This document shows positions 23,395 through 31,471 of a stretch of 39,553 bases of DNA, piece by piece. How positions within the stretch are numbered: the stretch's first letter is position 1; the number at the start of each line of letters is the position of its first letter. This DNA is from CAZHAX01 sp964530325 (GTDB lineage: Bacteria > Chloroflexota > Anaerolineae > B4-G1). Location of the stretch: assembly GCA_964530325.1 (NCBI GenBank), contig CAZHAX010000026.1, forward strand, positions 1 through 39,553. Reading direction: 5' to 3'. The notes beneath the pieces are model-generated. The model worked only from the letters and a program-made list of their open reading frames with translations. It searched no databases and was not told the origin of the DNA. A program made the translations under genes and the position numbers.

Positions 23395-25227
23395 ATGGGC
23401 GACTTCTACGTAAACATTGTCCACCGGCCGGAACTGATTCCGGAGTACCTCCAGAAGGAAGCAGAGGAGGGCAAGGAGGAGGACCTCACCAGGAGTGAGG
23501 TCATCGAGGAATCCCTCGATATCTTCCGCACCCAGCAGCAGATCGCCCACGACAACGGCTTGCGCACGACGATCCAGATGACCTACGCCAGCCTCTTCAG
23601 CGAGGAAGCAGTCGCCGTCGCCAAGGAACACCGAGAGGTCTACGGTGACGAGATTGGCTGCACCTTCCTCGGCCTCCAATGCCGTCAGTTCCGGGACAAG
23701 TTCAAGTCGAAGGAGCTGGCGGTCTGGCTCCTCTCGATGGAGGATAAGAGGCGGGTCGTAGATGAGGTGTTCGGCCGGTTCCACCAGCTCTTCGGCTTCT
23801 ACCCCACATCGACAGGCTCCTACTACATGGACGCGGAGCTGGTCAACTACATCAAGAACAAGTACCCGATGGTCAAGGCCGCAGTGGCCACCTGCTGGGA
23901 AGAGGGACCGAAGGCCTACTGGAACGCCAACAATTCCTGGTACACGCTGATGGACGGCGGGCCCTGGAACCCCTGGATTCCCTCGAAGCGCAACATCCAC
24001 TGCCCCGCCTCTGACGCCGACGACGACATCGGGGTTGTAGCCATCCCCCACCTCTCGCGGGACCTGATGGCCGTCTTCGACGGGCCCGGATCCTACTACG
24101 GGACCCACCCGCAGAATATCCTGCGCGGCATGGTCTATGAGGAGCGCGAGATCCCCTACTTCAAGAACCTGGTGGATCAGTATCGCTCGATGGGCAAGTA
24201 CAATCGGGGCTACTCATACAACATGGTCTTCGTCGGCCCAGGCTGGATGAGCAAGAGGGGGCGCTGGGAAGCGGACTACGACTTCCTGCTCAAGAGCTAC
24301 AGGGACGGCCTCGGCTACTACGGGGAGCTGAAGAGGGAGGGCAAGCTGATCGATGTCACTATGAGCGACTTCGCGGACATCTATCGCCAAGACCGGCCCT
24401 ACACCCGTCCCGAGAGCACGCTGTGGAAGGATATCCTCTATGGCTCGAAACGGCAGCAGTACTGGCACATTGATCCCTGGATGCGCGTCTGCCTGGACAT
24501 GAATCAGGGCGGGGCGATGGTCGACCTGCGCCCCTACGCCGCCAAGCTGGAGCGACCGGTCGGTGTCGGCAGCGCCTGCCTTCAGGATGCTTCATATCCC
24601 TTTCTGATCCAGTCCTACTACCGGGCGGGCTATTTCACCCACTATGCAGGCGAGGGGGCGGTGAAGAGCTGCAAGTTCCGCCACGGTTGCGAGGAAGTCG
24701 ACCTGTGTGCCTGCCGCACCCTGGCCTCATTCTCCGAGGAAGGCGATACCCGGATAGTGACGCTCGATCCCGTCGACATCGAGTTTGATGGATTCACCGT
24801 CAGCGTCCGATCCCAGTTCCGCTTCGTCGAAGGAACCGGCGAGATCGAGATCGTGAGAGAGATCGTCGAAACGACCAACCCCCAGGCAGAGGTGACGATA
24901 GACGAGTACGCCACCGCCTGCTATGGCACCACCGAGTATCCAGAGGATCTGACCGGCGTGAAGCTGACGCTGCAAGGAGCTTCCGGGAAAGAAGCCATAG
25001 ACTACGCCTACAAGTGCCGAGAGGCGGAGATGCCCGGCATCGAGCTAGCCGAGGCGATTGTGCCCCACGTGGACTCGCGCCTGGCCATGCGGACCGAGTC
25101 GGACGACTGCACCGGCTACTTCCGCGAGGGGTTCGCCTTTTCTCCGATGTACACTATTGGGATCAAGAAGAAGGTCAAGGGCAAGGGGGAGCTGCGCACA
25201 TGGCTCAAGGTCGCAAAGGCAAGTTGA
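23395..25227 (+). CDS. Uncharacterised 610-residue protein of the galactan locus, possible carbohydrate-active enzyme
   Basis: I do not recognise a named family with confidence. The first ~330 residues alternate helices and short strands in a way that suggests a (beta/alpha) barrel of the glycoside hydrolase/deacetylase kind. Examples are LRTTIQMTYASLFSEE, YGDEIGCTFLGLQC, GFYPTSTGSYYMDAEL, VKAAVATCWEEGP and IDVTMSDFADIY. Conserved-looking acidic and aromatic residues (CWEEGPKAYW, DGGPWNPW, DADDD) would suit a sugar cleft. The last ~200 residues look beta-rich, like a C-terminal sandwich. There is no signal peptide, so it is cytoplasmic and may act on imported oligosaccharides. It lies between the LplC-like permease and the GH2 gene, and its end overlaps the zinc-ribbon gene by 28 bases. 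The start ATG 23395 has only a weak AAGG ahead. Confidence 0.7.
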   Translation: MGDFYVNIVHRPELIPEYLQKEAEEGKEEDLTRSEVIEESLDIFRTQQQIAHDNGLRTTIQMTYASLFSEEAVAVAKEHREVYGDEIGCTFLGLQCRQFRDKFKSKELAVWLLSMEDKRRVVDEVFGRFHQLFGFYPTSTGSYYMDAELVNYIKNKYPMVKAAVATCWEEGPKAYWNANNSWYTLMDGGPWNPWIPSKRNIHCPASDADDDIGVVAIPHLSRDLMAVFDGPGSYYGTHPQNILRGMVYEEREIPYFKNLVDQYRSMGKYNRGYSYNMVFVGPGWMSKRGRWEADYDFLLKSYRDGLGYYGELKREGKLIDVTMSDFADIYRQDRPYTRPESTLWKDILYGSKRQQYWHIDPWMRVCLDMNQGGAMVDLRPYAAKLERPVGVGSACLQDASYPFLIQSYYRAGYFTHYAGEGAVKSCKFRHGCEEVDLCACRTLASFSEEGDTRIVTLDPVDIEFDGFTVSVRSQFRFVEGTGEIEIVREIVETTNPQAEVTIDEYATACYGTTEYPEDLTGVKLTLQGASGKEAIDYAYKCREAEMPGIELAEAIVPHVDSRLAMRTESDDCTGYFREGFAFSPMYTIGIKKKVKGKGELRTWLKVAKAS

Positions 25228-25409
25228 ACTACCGCTGTCCCCGCTGCCTGATGCGGGAGATCGACATGGACATGCTGTTTGACCGGGACGCCGGCGAGTT
25301 CTATTGCCTCCGCTGCTCGTTCACGGGCGACGAGAGGGAGGTCCTCCGGCTCAACGCCCAGTTCCGAGAGAAGTACGGAAACAGGGCGAAGAGGATCACC
25401 GACTTCTAG
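25200..25409 (+). CDS. Small zinc-ribbon protein
   Basis: 69 residues. The N-terminus is basic (MAQGRKGKL) and is followed by YRCPRC (Cys13, Cys16) and FYCLRC (Cys36, Cys39), a two-CxxC zinc ribbon. The tail is charged (NAQFREKYGNRAKRITDF). ATG 25200 overlaps the preceding gene by 28 bases in another frame and is preceded by a purine-rich GGGGGAG about eight bases upstream, so it appears translationally coupled. A role in nucleic-acid or protein binding is plausible, but no function can be assigned. Confidence 0.65.
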   Translation: MAQGRKGKLNYRCPRCLMREIDMDMLFDRDAGEFYCLRCSFTGDEREVLRLNAQFREKYGNRAKRITDF

Positions 25410-25473
25410 ACGGAGCGAGGCCACAGCTCTGCCGATCTGGCGGGGGCAAGCGGCCCCTCATAAGCGTGGGACG

Positions 25474-25494
25474 GCCCCCCTGCAACAGGGGGGC
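25474..25494 (+). terminator. Strong GC hairpin, possible terminator
   Basis: GCCCCCCTG (25474-25482) and CAGGGGGGC (25486-25494) form a perfect 9-bp stem with a CAA loop. No clear T-run follows, so it may attenuate or protect mRNA ends between the zinc-ribbon gene and the GH2 gene. Confidence 0.5.
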
Positions 25495-25550
25495 TCTCGT
25501 CTGTAGCGGGCCCGACGCAGCCCCGGCAACTGCAGCGACCAGGAGGGGGT

Positions 25551-28040
25551 ATGGACTGCAACGTGAGACGCCGCTCCCTGTTCTGCGAGGGCTGGCTATT
25601 CCTCAAGGGGGACCCGGACGGCGCGCAGAACCCGGCTTTCGACGACGCCGGCTGGCGGCCGCTGGCGCTGCCCCACGACTGGAGCATAGAGGGCCCCTTC
25701 GACGAGCACGCCCCGGGCGGGTCAGGCGGCGCCTACCTGCCGGCCGGCATAGGCTGGTACCGCAAGCGGTTCTATGTGGCAGAGGAAGAGCAGGGCAAGA
25801 AGGTCTCCGTCGAATTCGACGGCGTGTACAAGAACTGCGACGTCTGGATCAACGCAGAGCACCTCGGGCTCCACCCCAACGGCTTCACCAGCTTCCGCTA
25901 CGACATAAGCCCTCATCTGAACTACGGAGATGCGGAGAACGTCCTCGCTGTCCGCGTGGACAACTCCGGCCAGCCCGACGCGCGCTTCTACACCGGATCG
26001 GGCATCAACCGGAACGTCTGGCTGACCTTGACAGACGCCTTTCACATCGCCCATTGCGGCACGTGCGTGACCACGCCGATCGCTTCTGAGGAACTGGCCT
26101 GGGTGGTCATACGCACCGGGCTGAGGAACGAGAGCCCGGGTGAGCGAAGCGTGGTGCTGCAGGTAACCATCCGCGACGCGCAGGGCAAGGTAGTGGCGTC
26201 GGACGCAGGGGGAAAGCCCCCCTGGACGCGTTGCCAGTCCTTCAGCCTCGGCCCAGGTGCTGAGTACGAGGTGATCAGACGCATCAGGCTAGATAGGCCG
26301 CGCCTCTGGTCGCTTGAGGACCCCCACTCGTACAGCGTGCATCACGAGCTGCTGGAGGGCGGGACGGTAGTCGACGACTACGTCACGCCCTTCGGCGTCC
26401 GCGAGATCCGCTTCGACGCCGGCGACGGATTCCTGCTCAATGGAAAGCGGGTCAAGATCAGCGGAGTCTGCCTGCACCACAACGGGGGCTGCCTGGGATC
26501 GGCCGTGCCGGTGCGCGTATGGGAGCGCAGGCTGGAGATGCTGAAGGCGATGGGCTGCAACGGCATCCGCACCAGCCACTACCCGCCGGCGCCGGAGCTC
26601 TTGGACCTGTGCGACCGCATGGGTTTCCTGGTGATGGACGAGGCCTTCGACGAGTGGCTGGAGGGCAAGGAGGAGTACGGCTATCACCAGCACTTTGCGG
26701 GGTGGGCTGAAGCAGACCTGACAAGCATCCTCCGTCGCGACCGGAACCACCCCTGTATCATCCTGTGGAGTCTGGGAAACGAGGTGCCCGAGCAGACCCG
26801 TCTGGAGGGGGCGAGTGTGCTGAAGCGGCTGGTCGACATCGCCCACCGCGAGGATCCCAGCCGACCGGTGACCGTCGCCTGCGACAACATCGGTGCATCG
26901 CTGCCGACGACGGAGCAGTTCCTCGAACTGCTCGACGTGGTAGGCTACAACTACGTCGACCGCTGGGGCGAGCGCGCCGAAACGTACTATGAAATCGACC
27001 GCCAGCGCTATCCACAGCGCAGGATGATCGGCACTGAGAATGTCTCCGTCGGTGGAGTGCGAGGGGACTACAGCGCAGAGTCCGGCACGAGCTCCTGGTG
27101 GCCGCCCTATCGCGTGCGTATGCTCAGGGCCGAGCTGCTGTGGAAGTACACCCGCTCGCGCGATTTCGTCGCCGGTGACTTCCTGTGGACGGGCATCGAC
27201 TACCTGGGCGAGGCCCAATGGCCGCACAGGAGCAGCAGCAGCGGCGTGCTGGACCTGTGCGGCTTTCCGAAGGACGGCTACTACTTCTACCAGAGCCAGT
27301 GGACGGAGGAGCCGGTGCTGCATCTCTTCCCCCACTGGACCTGGCCGGGCCATGAGGGGGAAGTGATCCCGGTCTTCTGCTTCACCAACTGCGAGAGCGT
27401 CGAGCTGCTCGTCAATGGGCGATCGTGGGGCGAGAAGAGCTTCACCTACGCCCACTACGGCTTCGACACGGGCAAGGGCTGGGCGGAGCAGAGCCACGTA
27501 CCCCCCGTCCTGCCGACGACGGCCGATCTCCATCTAGCCTGGGACGTGCCGTACGAGCCGGGGATAGTCCGGGCCGTCGGCAGAAGGGACGGCCGGGTGG
27601 TATGCGACCGCGAAGTGGTCACTGCGGGCGGTCCGGTGCAAGTCGAATTGACCGCCGATCGGGAGGCAATAGCAGCCGACGGCCGGGACGTAGTACACCT
27701 GACGGTCCGTGTCCTCGACCGGGACGGGAACCTGGTGCCGATGGCAGACAACCTGATCGAGTTCGCCGTGGAAGGGGAGGGGCGAATCATCGGCGTGGGC
27801 AACGGAAACCCGGCCAGCCACGAGCCGTTCCAGGCGAGCAGCCGCCGGACCTTCAACGGGCTCTGCCTGGCGATCGTGCAGGCGGCGACCACACCTGGGG
27901 CTATCGAAGTCACAGCGAGGGCGGAAGGACTTGCGGAGGGAAGCGTAAGGATAGAAGCACGATCAGATCCGTCACCCAGTAGTCTTGCTGCCCCATGCCA
28001 CAGGTTGCCCGGGGGCCAGCTTCTTGAAACGATCGATTAG
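25551..28040 (+). CDS. GH2 glycoside hydrolase, beta-galactosidase-like
   Basis: 829 residues. N-terminal jelly-roll sugar-binding domain (to about 180), Ig-like domain (about 180-290), TIM barrel (about 290-600) and C-terminal Ig-like domains including a DUF4982-type region. Acid/base Glu411 is in LWSLGNEVPE and nucleophile Glu496 in MIGTENVSVG. The HHNGGCLGSA and NGIRTSHYPP motifs are GH2 signatures. There is no signal peptide, so it should act in the cytoplasm on imported galacto-oligosaccharides. The specificity is inferred from GH53, galK and galT nearby. ATG 25551 follows GGAGGGGG. The last ~20 residues run antisense into the 3' end of the convergent gene (69-base overlap, 27972-28040) and look like an unconserved extension after a lost stop. 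Confidence 0.88.
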   Translation: MDCNVRRRSLFCEGWLFLKGDPDGAQNPAFDDAGWRPLALPHDWSIEGPFDEHAPGGSGGAYLPAGIGWYRKRFYVAEEEQGKKVSVEFDGVYKNCDVWINAEHLGLHPNGFTSFRYDISPHLNYGDAENVLAVRVDNSGQPDARFYTGSGINRNVWLTLTDAFHIAHCGTCVTTPIASEELAWVVIRTGLRNESPGERSVVLQVTIRDAQGKVVASDAGGKPPWTRCQSFSLGPGAEYEVIRRIRLDRPRLWSLEDPHSYSVHHELLEGGTVVDDYVTPFGVREIRFDAGDGFLLNGKRVKISGVCLHHNGGCLGSAVPVRVWERRLEMLKAMGCNGIRTSHYPPAPELLDLCDRMGFLVMDEAFDEWLEGKEEYGYHQHFAGWAEADLTSILRRDRNHPCIILWSLGNEVPEQTRLEGASVLKRLVDIAHREDPSRPVTVACDNIGASLPTTEQFLELLDVVGYNYVDRWGERAETYYEIDRQRYPQRRMIGTENVSVGGVRGDYSAESGTSSWWPPYRVRMLRAELLWKYTRSRDFVAGDFLWTGIDYLGEAQWPHRSSSSGVLDLCGFPKDGYYFYQSQWTEEPVLHLFPHWTWPGHEGEVIPVFCFTNCESVELLVNGRSWGEKSFTYAHYGFDTGKGWAEQSHVPPVLPTTADLHLAWDVPYEPGIVRAVGRRDGRVVCDREVVTAGGPVQVELTADREAIAADGRDVVHLTVRVLDRDGNLVPMADNLIEFAVEGEGRIIGVGNGNPASHEPFQASSRRTFNGLCLAIVQAATTPGAIEVTARAEGLAEGSVRIEARSDPSPSSLAAPCHRLPGGQLLETID

Positions 28041-28958
28041 CTGCTCGACCTCCCTAGTGGCGGAAGCCTCTAGCTGGCACTGCAGCCCAGCCCCGTCCGG
28101 CAGCTGGACCGATAGTACCAGCAGGCTCCTGCCTTTCTCGTTCAGCGACAGAGATACTACCTTGCTCAACCAGACGTAGTCCCAGACGCCGCCGTACCTA
28201 TCCTCTCCGCTATGCCTTGTCTCCTCTCGAATGATGATCAGTTCCCGATCAGTCAGGATGCAGGCCACTGTAGGCGATATCGGCCGATAGAACGTCTTGC
28301 CCAGGATGGTCAGCAACTTCGCCCGTACTCCCGGCTGGAGGATAGCGTGGACGACCTTCTCCCCCTCCAGCAGGCTGCGCCTGGCGTAGTTCATGAACTT
28401 GTGGCTCAGCTTGATCCAATCGTTGAACTTGCCCGCCTCGGCTTCAAGGTCTCCACTCCCGCCATCGCCGGGGGCCCTCCGCATCGTTCTCAACACGGGG
28501 GCCAGCAGATAGTCCGTAACCGTATTGAACCTGCAGGTTGTGCTGGCAGGAGCGCCATCTTGGTTCACGCCGTTGATGGTGATGCGGGAGTCTAGCAGCC
28601 GAACCTGGACCTCAACGTAGCTGATCCCTTCAACAGCATAGCACTGCGGCCGAAAGCCGTCTGCCCCCTTCTCGAGGACGCAGACCTGGTGACCCAGGTG
28701 GCAGACGAGCTTCTCGGTGCTCCCGTACATGAACCCTTCGTACGATGGCGTGAGAACCGTGTAGGGAAACGGTGCCTCAGCCGCCGCAAGGGGTTCGAAG
28801 AACTCTTTGTACGGCTCGGGTACAGCTGCGTAGGAATCGATCCGCTTGGCCCATGATGCTTCTGTTGGCACTGCGGGTCGCGCTTTGGGCAACAGACCGA
28901 GAGCCAAAGCCCGGGCCCTTCTGAGGGCAAGCGCCAACGCGCTACTCACCTGCCTCAT
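27972..28958 (-). CDS. Protein of unknown function, possible PH-like domain at C-terminus
   Basis: 328 residues from ATG 28958, chosen because AGGGAG lies seven bases ahead; GTG 28964 is too close to that site. A basic, alanine-rich start (RQVSSALALALRRARALALGLLPKAR) is not a clear signal peptide. The C-terminal ~120 residues (LLEGEKVVHAILQPGV, VACILTDRELIIIREE, YVWLSKVVSLSLNEKGRSLL, QLEASATREVEQLIDRFKKL) resemble bacterial PH-like domains, with strand repeats and a final helix. The middle (about 60-200) is unassigned. It lies 207 bases downstream of galT with a hairpin between, so co-transcription with galT is uncertain. Confidence 0.65.
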   Translation of the reverse strand: MRQVSSALALALRRARALALGLLPKARPAVPTEASWAKRIDSYAAVPEPYKEFFEPLAAAEAPFPYTVLTPSYEGFMYGSTEKLVCHLGHQVCVLEKGADGFRPQCYAVEGISYVEVQVRLLDSRITINGVNQDGAPASTTCRFNTVTDYLLAPVLRTMRRAPGDGGSGDLEAEAGKFNDWIKLSHKFMNYARRSLLEGEKVVHAILQPGVRAKLLTILGKTFYRPISPTVACILTDRELIIIREETRHSGEDRYGGVWDYVWLSKVVSLSLNEKGRSLLVLSVQLPDGAGLQCQLEASATREVEQLIDRFKKLAPGQPVAWGSKTTG

Positions 28959-29137
28959 TCCCACACTCCCTATCGTCGCTCAACTGGTTGCACGCTCTGT
29001 TCCCCGGCGCGAACAAGCAGTCGCCTCGGCCGCCTACGACTTCGGAGTGTAGCACGGATCGCGACGCTGCGACAGTGAGACACCGTGCGTAAGCCGCCGC
29101 GCCGGTGGGCGGGCGTAGACTTGATGAGTCTCATCGC

Positions 29138-29161
29138 GGCCTCTCGAGGGGGCAAGAGGCC
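29138..29161 (-). terminator. Weak hairpin after galT
   Basis: GGCCTCT and AGAGGCC (29138-29144 and 29155-29161) form a 7-bp stem just beyond the galT stop on the minus strand. No T-run follows, so termination would be weak or Rho-aided. Confidence 0.35.
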
Positions 29162-29165
29162 GGCT

Positions 29166-30206
29166 TCAGCGCAGCGTGTAGTGGACAGCCGGCAGGGAGC
29201 GGAGCCGTTCCGCGGCCTGCTCGGCGGTCAGGTCGCGCTGGGGCTCGGCCAGCAGCTCGTAGCCCACGAGGAACTTGCGCACCGTGGCCGAGCGCAGTAG
29301 CGGTGGCAGGAAGTGGGCGTGCAGCTGCCAGTGATCCCTGTCCTCCTCATCGAAAGGCGCCTGGTGCCAGCCCATCGAGTAGGGAAACGAGGTCTCGAAC
29401 AGGTTGTCGTATACGGTGAGCAATCGCTTCAGGATCCCGGACAGGCTGTCCCGCTCCCGGTCGTCCAGATCGTATATGCGCAGGACGTGGCGCCGGGGCA
29501 TCAGCAGTATCTCGAACGGCCACACCGCCCAGTAGGGAACGACGGCCATCCAATCGTCGTTCTCCATCACGACGCGTTCCTGTAGCTCCAGCTCCAACTG
29601 CGCGTAGTCGAGCAGCAGAACACGGCCCGCCTCCGCTTTGTGCGCGGCTTGCTGGCGATCCTCCTTTGCCGGGCAATTCGGCAGAGCGTCCTCTGCCCAT
29701 ATCTGGCCATGCGGATGGGGGTTGGACGCCCCCATCATCTCCCCCCGGTTCTCGAAGATCTGGACCCAGCGGTAGGTCCCGCCCAGCTCTGCCGCCTGCT
29801 CGCACCAGACGTCCACTACCCGCCGCACCTCCGGCACGTCCATCAGGGGCAGCGTACGGTCGTGACGGGGCGTGAAGCATATGACGCGACAGGTGCCGCG
29901 CACAGAGCGGGAGACCAGCAGAGGGTGCGTCGGATCAGGAGCGTCCGGCACGTCGGGCAGCAGCGCCTGGAAGTCGTTCGTGAACACGAAGGTGCTCTCG
30001 TACTCTGGATTCCGCCTGCCTCCGGCCCGCTCATTGCCGGGGCACAGGTAGCATTCCGGGTCATAGGCCGGCGGCGGCTCCGTAGGCGCCGCTTCGACCC
30101 GCCCCTGCCAGGGCCGCTTCGTGCGATGGGGTGAGACGAGGACGTACTCGCCGGTCAGGGGGTTGTAACGCCGATGCGGATGGTCGGCCGGACTGAAGCC
30201 CTTCAT
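29166..30206 (-). CDS. galT: Galactose-1-phosphate uridylyltransferase
   Basis: Transfers UMP from UDP-glucose to galactose-1-phosphate in the Leloir pathway. 346 residues, normal for the family. The N-terminal RYNPLTGEYVLVSPHRTKRP, the zinc-site CYLCPG (Cys52, Cys55) and the active site NPHPHGQIW are all present; His166 is the expected nucleotidylated residue. The C-terminal HAHFLPPLLRSATVRKFLVG matches the second half of the enzyme. ATG 30206 is chosen over GTG 30209 because AGGGGGA is eight bases ahead. It lies 55 bases after galK, in an operon with galK and the LacI-family gene under the operator at 32645-32660. galE is not in the window. Confidence 0.95.
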   Translation of the reverse strand: MKGFSPADHPHRRYNPLTGEYVLVSPHRTKRPWQGRVEAAPTEPPPAYDPECYLCPGNERAGGRRNPEYESTFVFTNDFQALLPDVPDAPDPTHPLLVSRSVRGTCRVICFTPRHDRTLPLMDVPEVRRVVDVWCEQAAELGGTYRWVQIFENRGEMMGASNPHPHGQIWAEDALPNCPAKEDRQQAAHKAEAGRVLLLDYAQLELELQERVVMENDDWMAVVPYWAVWPFEILLMPRRHVLRIYDLDDRERDSLSGILKRLLTVYDNLFETSFPYSMGWHQAPFDEEDRDHWQLHAHFLPPLLRSATVRKFLVGYELLAEPQRDLTAEQAAERLRSLPAVHYTLR

Positions 30207-30261
30207 CACACGTTTCCCCCTGACTGCGGCAAGCCCACGGCGCCTTGAAATGGCCCGCTGT

Positions 30262-31410
30262 TCACGATACCTCCTCCACGCCGTCTGCCGTCTGGCAGAT
30301 GTGGACGGTCGCCTCCAGGCCGGATCCGGCCGGATAGCGCTCCCGCAGCTCTGAGGCCACCCGTTCCGTGGCCGATTCGTGCACCAGCACGACTACCGAG
30401 CCGCCGAAACCGCCGCCGGTCATGCGCGCCCCATAGACGCCTTCCACCCCAGAGGCGATCTCGACGAGCAGGTCGAGCTCGGGGCAGCTGATTTCGAAAT
30501 CGTCCCTCAGGCTAGCATGAGCGGCCTTCATCAGCTCACCCACGCCGGCCAGGTCGCCCGAGCGGAGCGCTTCAGCCGCCCTCAGCACGCGAGCGTTCTC
30601 AGTGACCACGTGGCGCGCTCGTCGCCGGATCACCGGCTCGAGCTCCCAAGCGCGTGCCTCAAGCGTCTCTTCATCAATGTCGCGCAGGGCGGCAACTCCC
30701 AGCCGGGCTGCTGCGGCTTCGCACTGCTCGCGCCGCTCGTTGTAGAGGCTCTCGGCCAGGCCGCGGTGGACGTTGCTGTCCGCCACGACCAGTCTTGCTT
30801 CCGGCGGCAGCGGCACCGGCTCGGCGCTCAGGCCGCGGCAGTCTATCAGCAGGGCGTGGTTTGCCCGGCCCAGACTGGACGCAAACTGGTCCATGATGCC
30901 GCATCGGGTGCCGACGTACTCGTGCTCGGCTCGCTGGCCGGCCAGGGCCAGGCCCACGCGATCGACTTCCAGGCCGGACAGAGTGAGCGAAGCAAAGCCG
31001 GTGGCCATGAGGATCGCAGCCGACGAACTCAGTCCGGCGCCCTGGGGCACGTCTCCAGCGAACACGCCGTCAATGCCGAGGAGACTGTGCCCATCCTGCT
31101 GCAGCGCCCAGAGGACACCCCTGGTGTAGTTACGCCAGCCGCCCTCCGGCAGAGAGGCGATGGCCCCCATGTCGAAGCGGTCCCACTCTTGCAGGTCGAC
31201 CGCCCAGAGGTTCGTCTCCCCATCTACGCCCGTCCGCGCGCCGAGGGCAATGTGGCGATCTATAGCAACGGGCAGCACGAAGCCATCGTTGTAGTCCGTA
31301 TGCCCCCCGATCAGGTTGACCCGTCCCGGTGCGGCAAAGAGGCGCAGCTCGCTGCTGCCGAACCGCTCGCCGAAGGCAGTGACGACTCTAGGTACCAACG
31401 TGTCCAGCAT
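30262..31410 (-). CDS. galK: Galactokinase
   Basis: Phosphorylates galactose at C1 with ATP, first committed Leloir step. 382 residues, typical of the GHMP kinase family. Motifs: galactokinase signature GRVNLIGGHTDYNDG (29-43), phosphate-binding GDVPQGAGLSSSAA (119-132), catalytic base Asp174 in CGIMDQ, and C-terminal MTGGGFGGS. One oddity is Gly36 in the signature, where canonical galactokinases have Glu (GEHTDYN). That Glu contacts the sugar's 6-hydroxyl in known structures, so substrate range could differ. ATG 31410 follows GAGGTAGG. It lies 61 bases after the LacI-family gene and 55 before galT. Confidence 0.95.
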   Translation of the reverse strand: MLDTLVPRVVTAFGERFGSSELRLFAAPGRVNLIGGHTDYNDGFVLPVAIDRHIALGARTGVDGETNLWAVDLQEWDRFDMGAIASLPEGGWRNYTRGVLWALQQDGHSLLGIDGVFAGDVPQGAGLSSSAAILMATGFASLTLSGLEVDRVGLALAGQRAEHEYVGTRCGIMDQFASSLGRANHALLIDCRGLSAEPVPLPPEARLVVADSNVHRGLAESLYNERREQCEAAAARLGVAALRDIDEETLEARAWELEPVIRRRARHVVTENARVLRAAEALRSGDLAGVGELMKAAHASLRDDFEISCPELDLLVEIASGVEGVYGARMTGGGFGGSVVVLVHESATERVASELRERYPAGSGLEATVHICQTADGVEEVS

Positions 31411-31471
31411 AGCCTACCTCGCGATTGCTGCGCTGCCGGCCAACCTGAACCGCAGCGCCTGTAGGATGGTG

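Noticed and set aside
26289..27533. Long open frame (414 codons) on the minus strand opposite the GH2 gene
   Set aside because: It lies entirely antisense to a gene with clear GH2 catalytic motifs, has no ribosome binding site, and its translation shows no domain. High GC produces such shadows.
29123..29135. Palindrome GATGAGTCTCATC between galT and the 27972 gene considered as an operator
   Set aside because: Single occurrence noticed, no promoter boxes at proper spacing nearby; could be chance.
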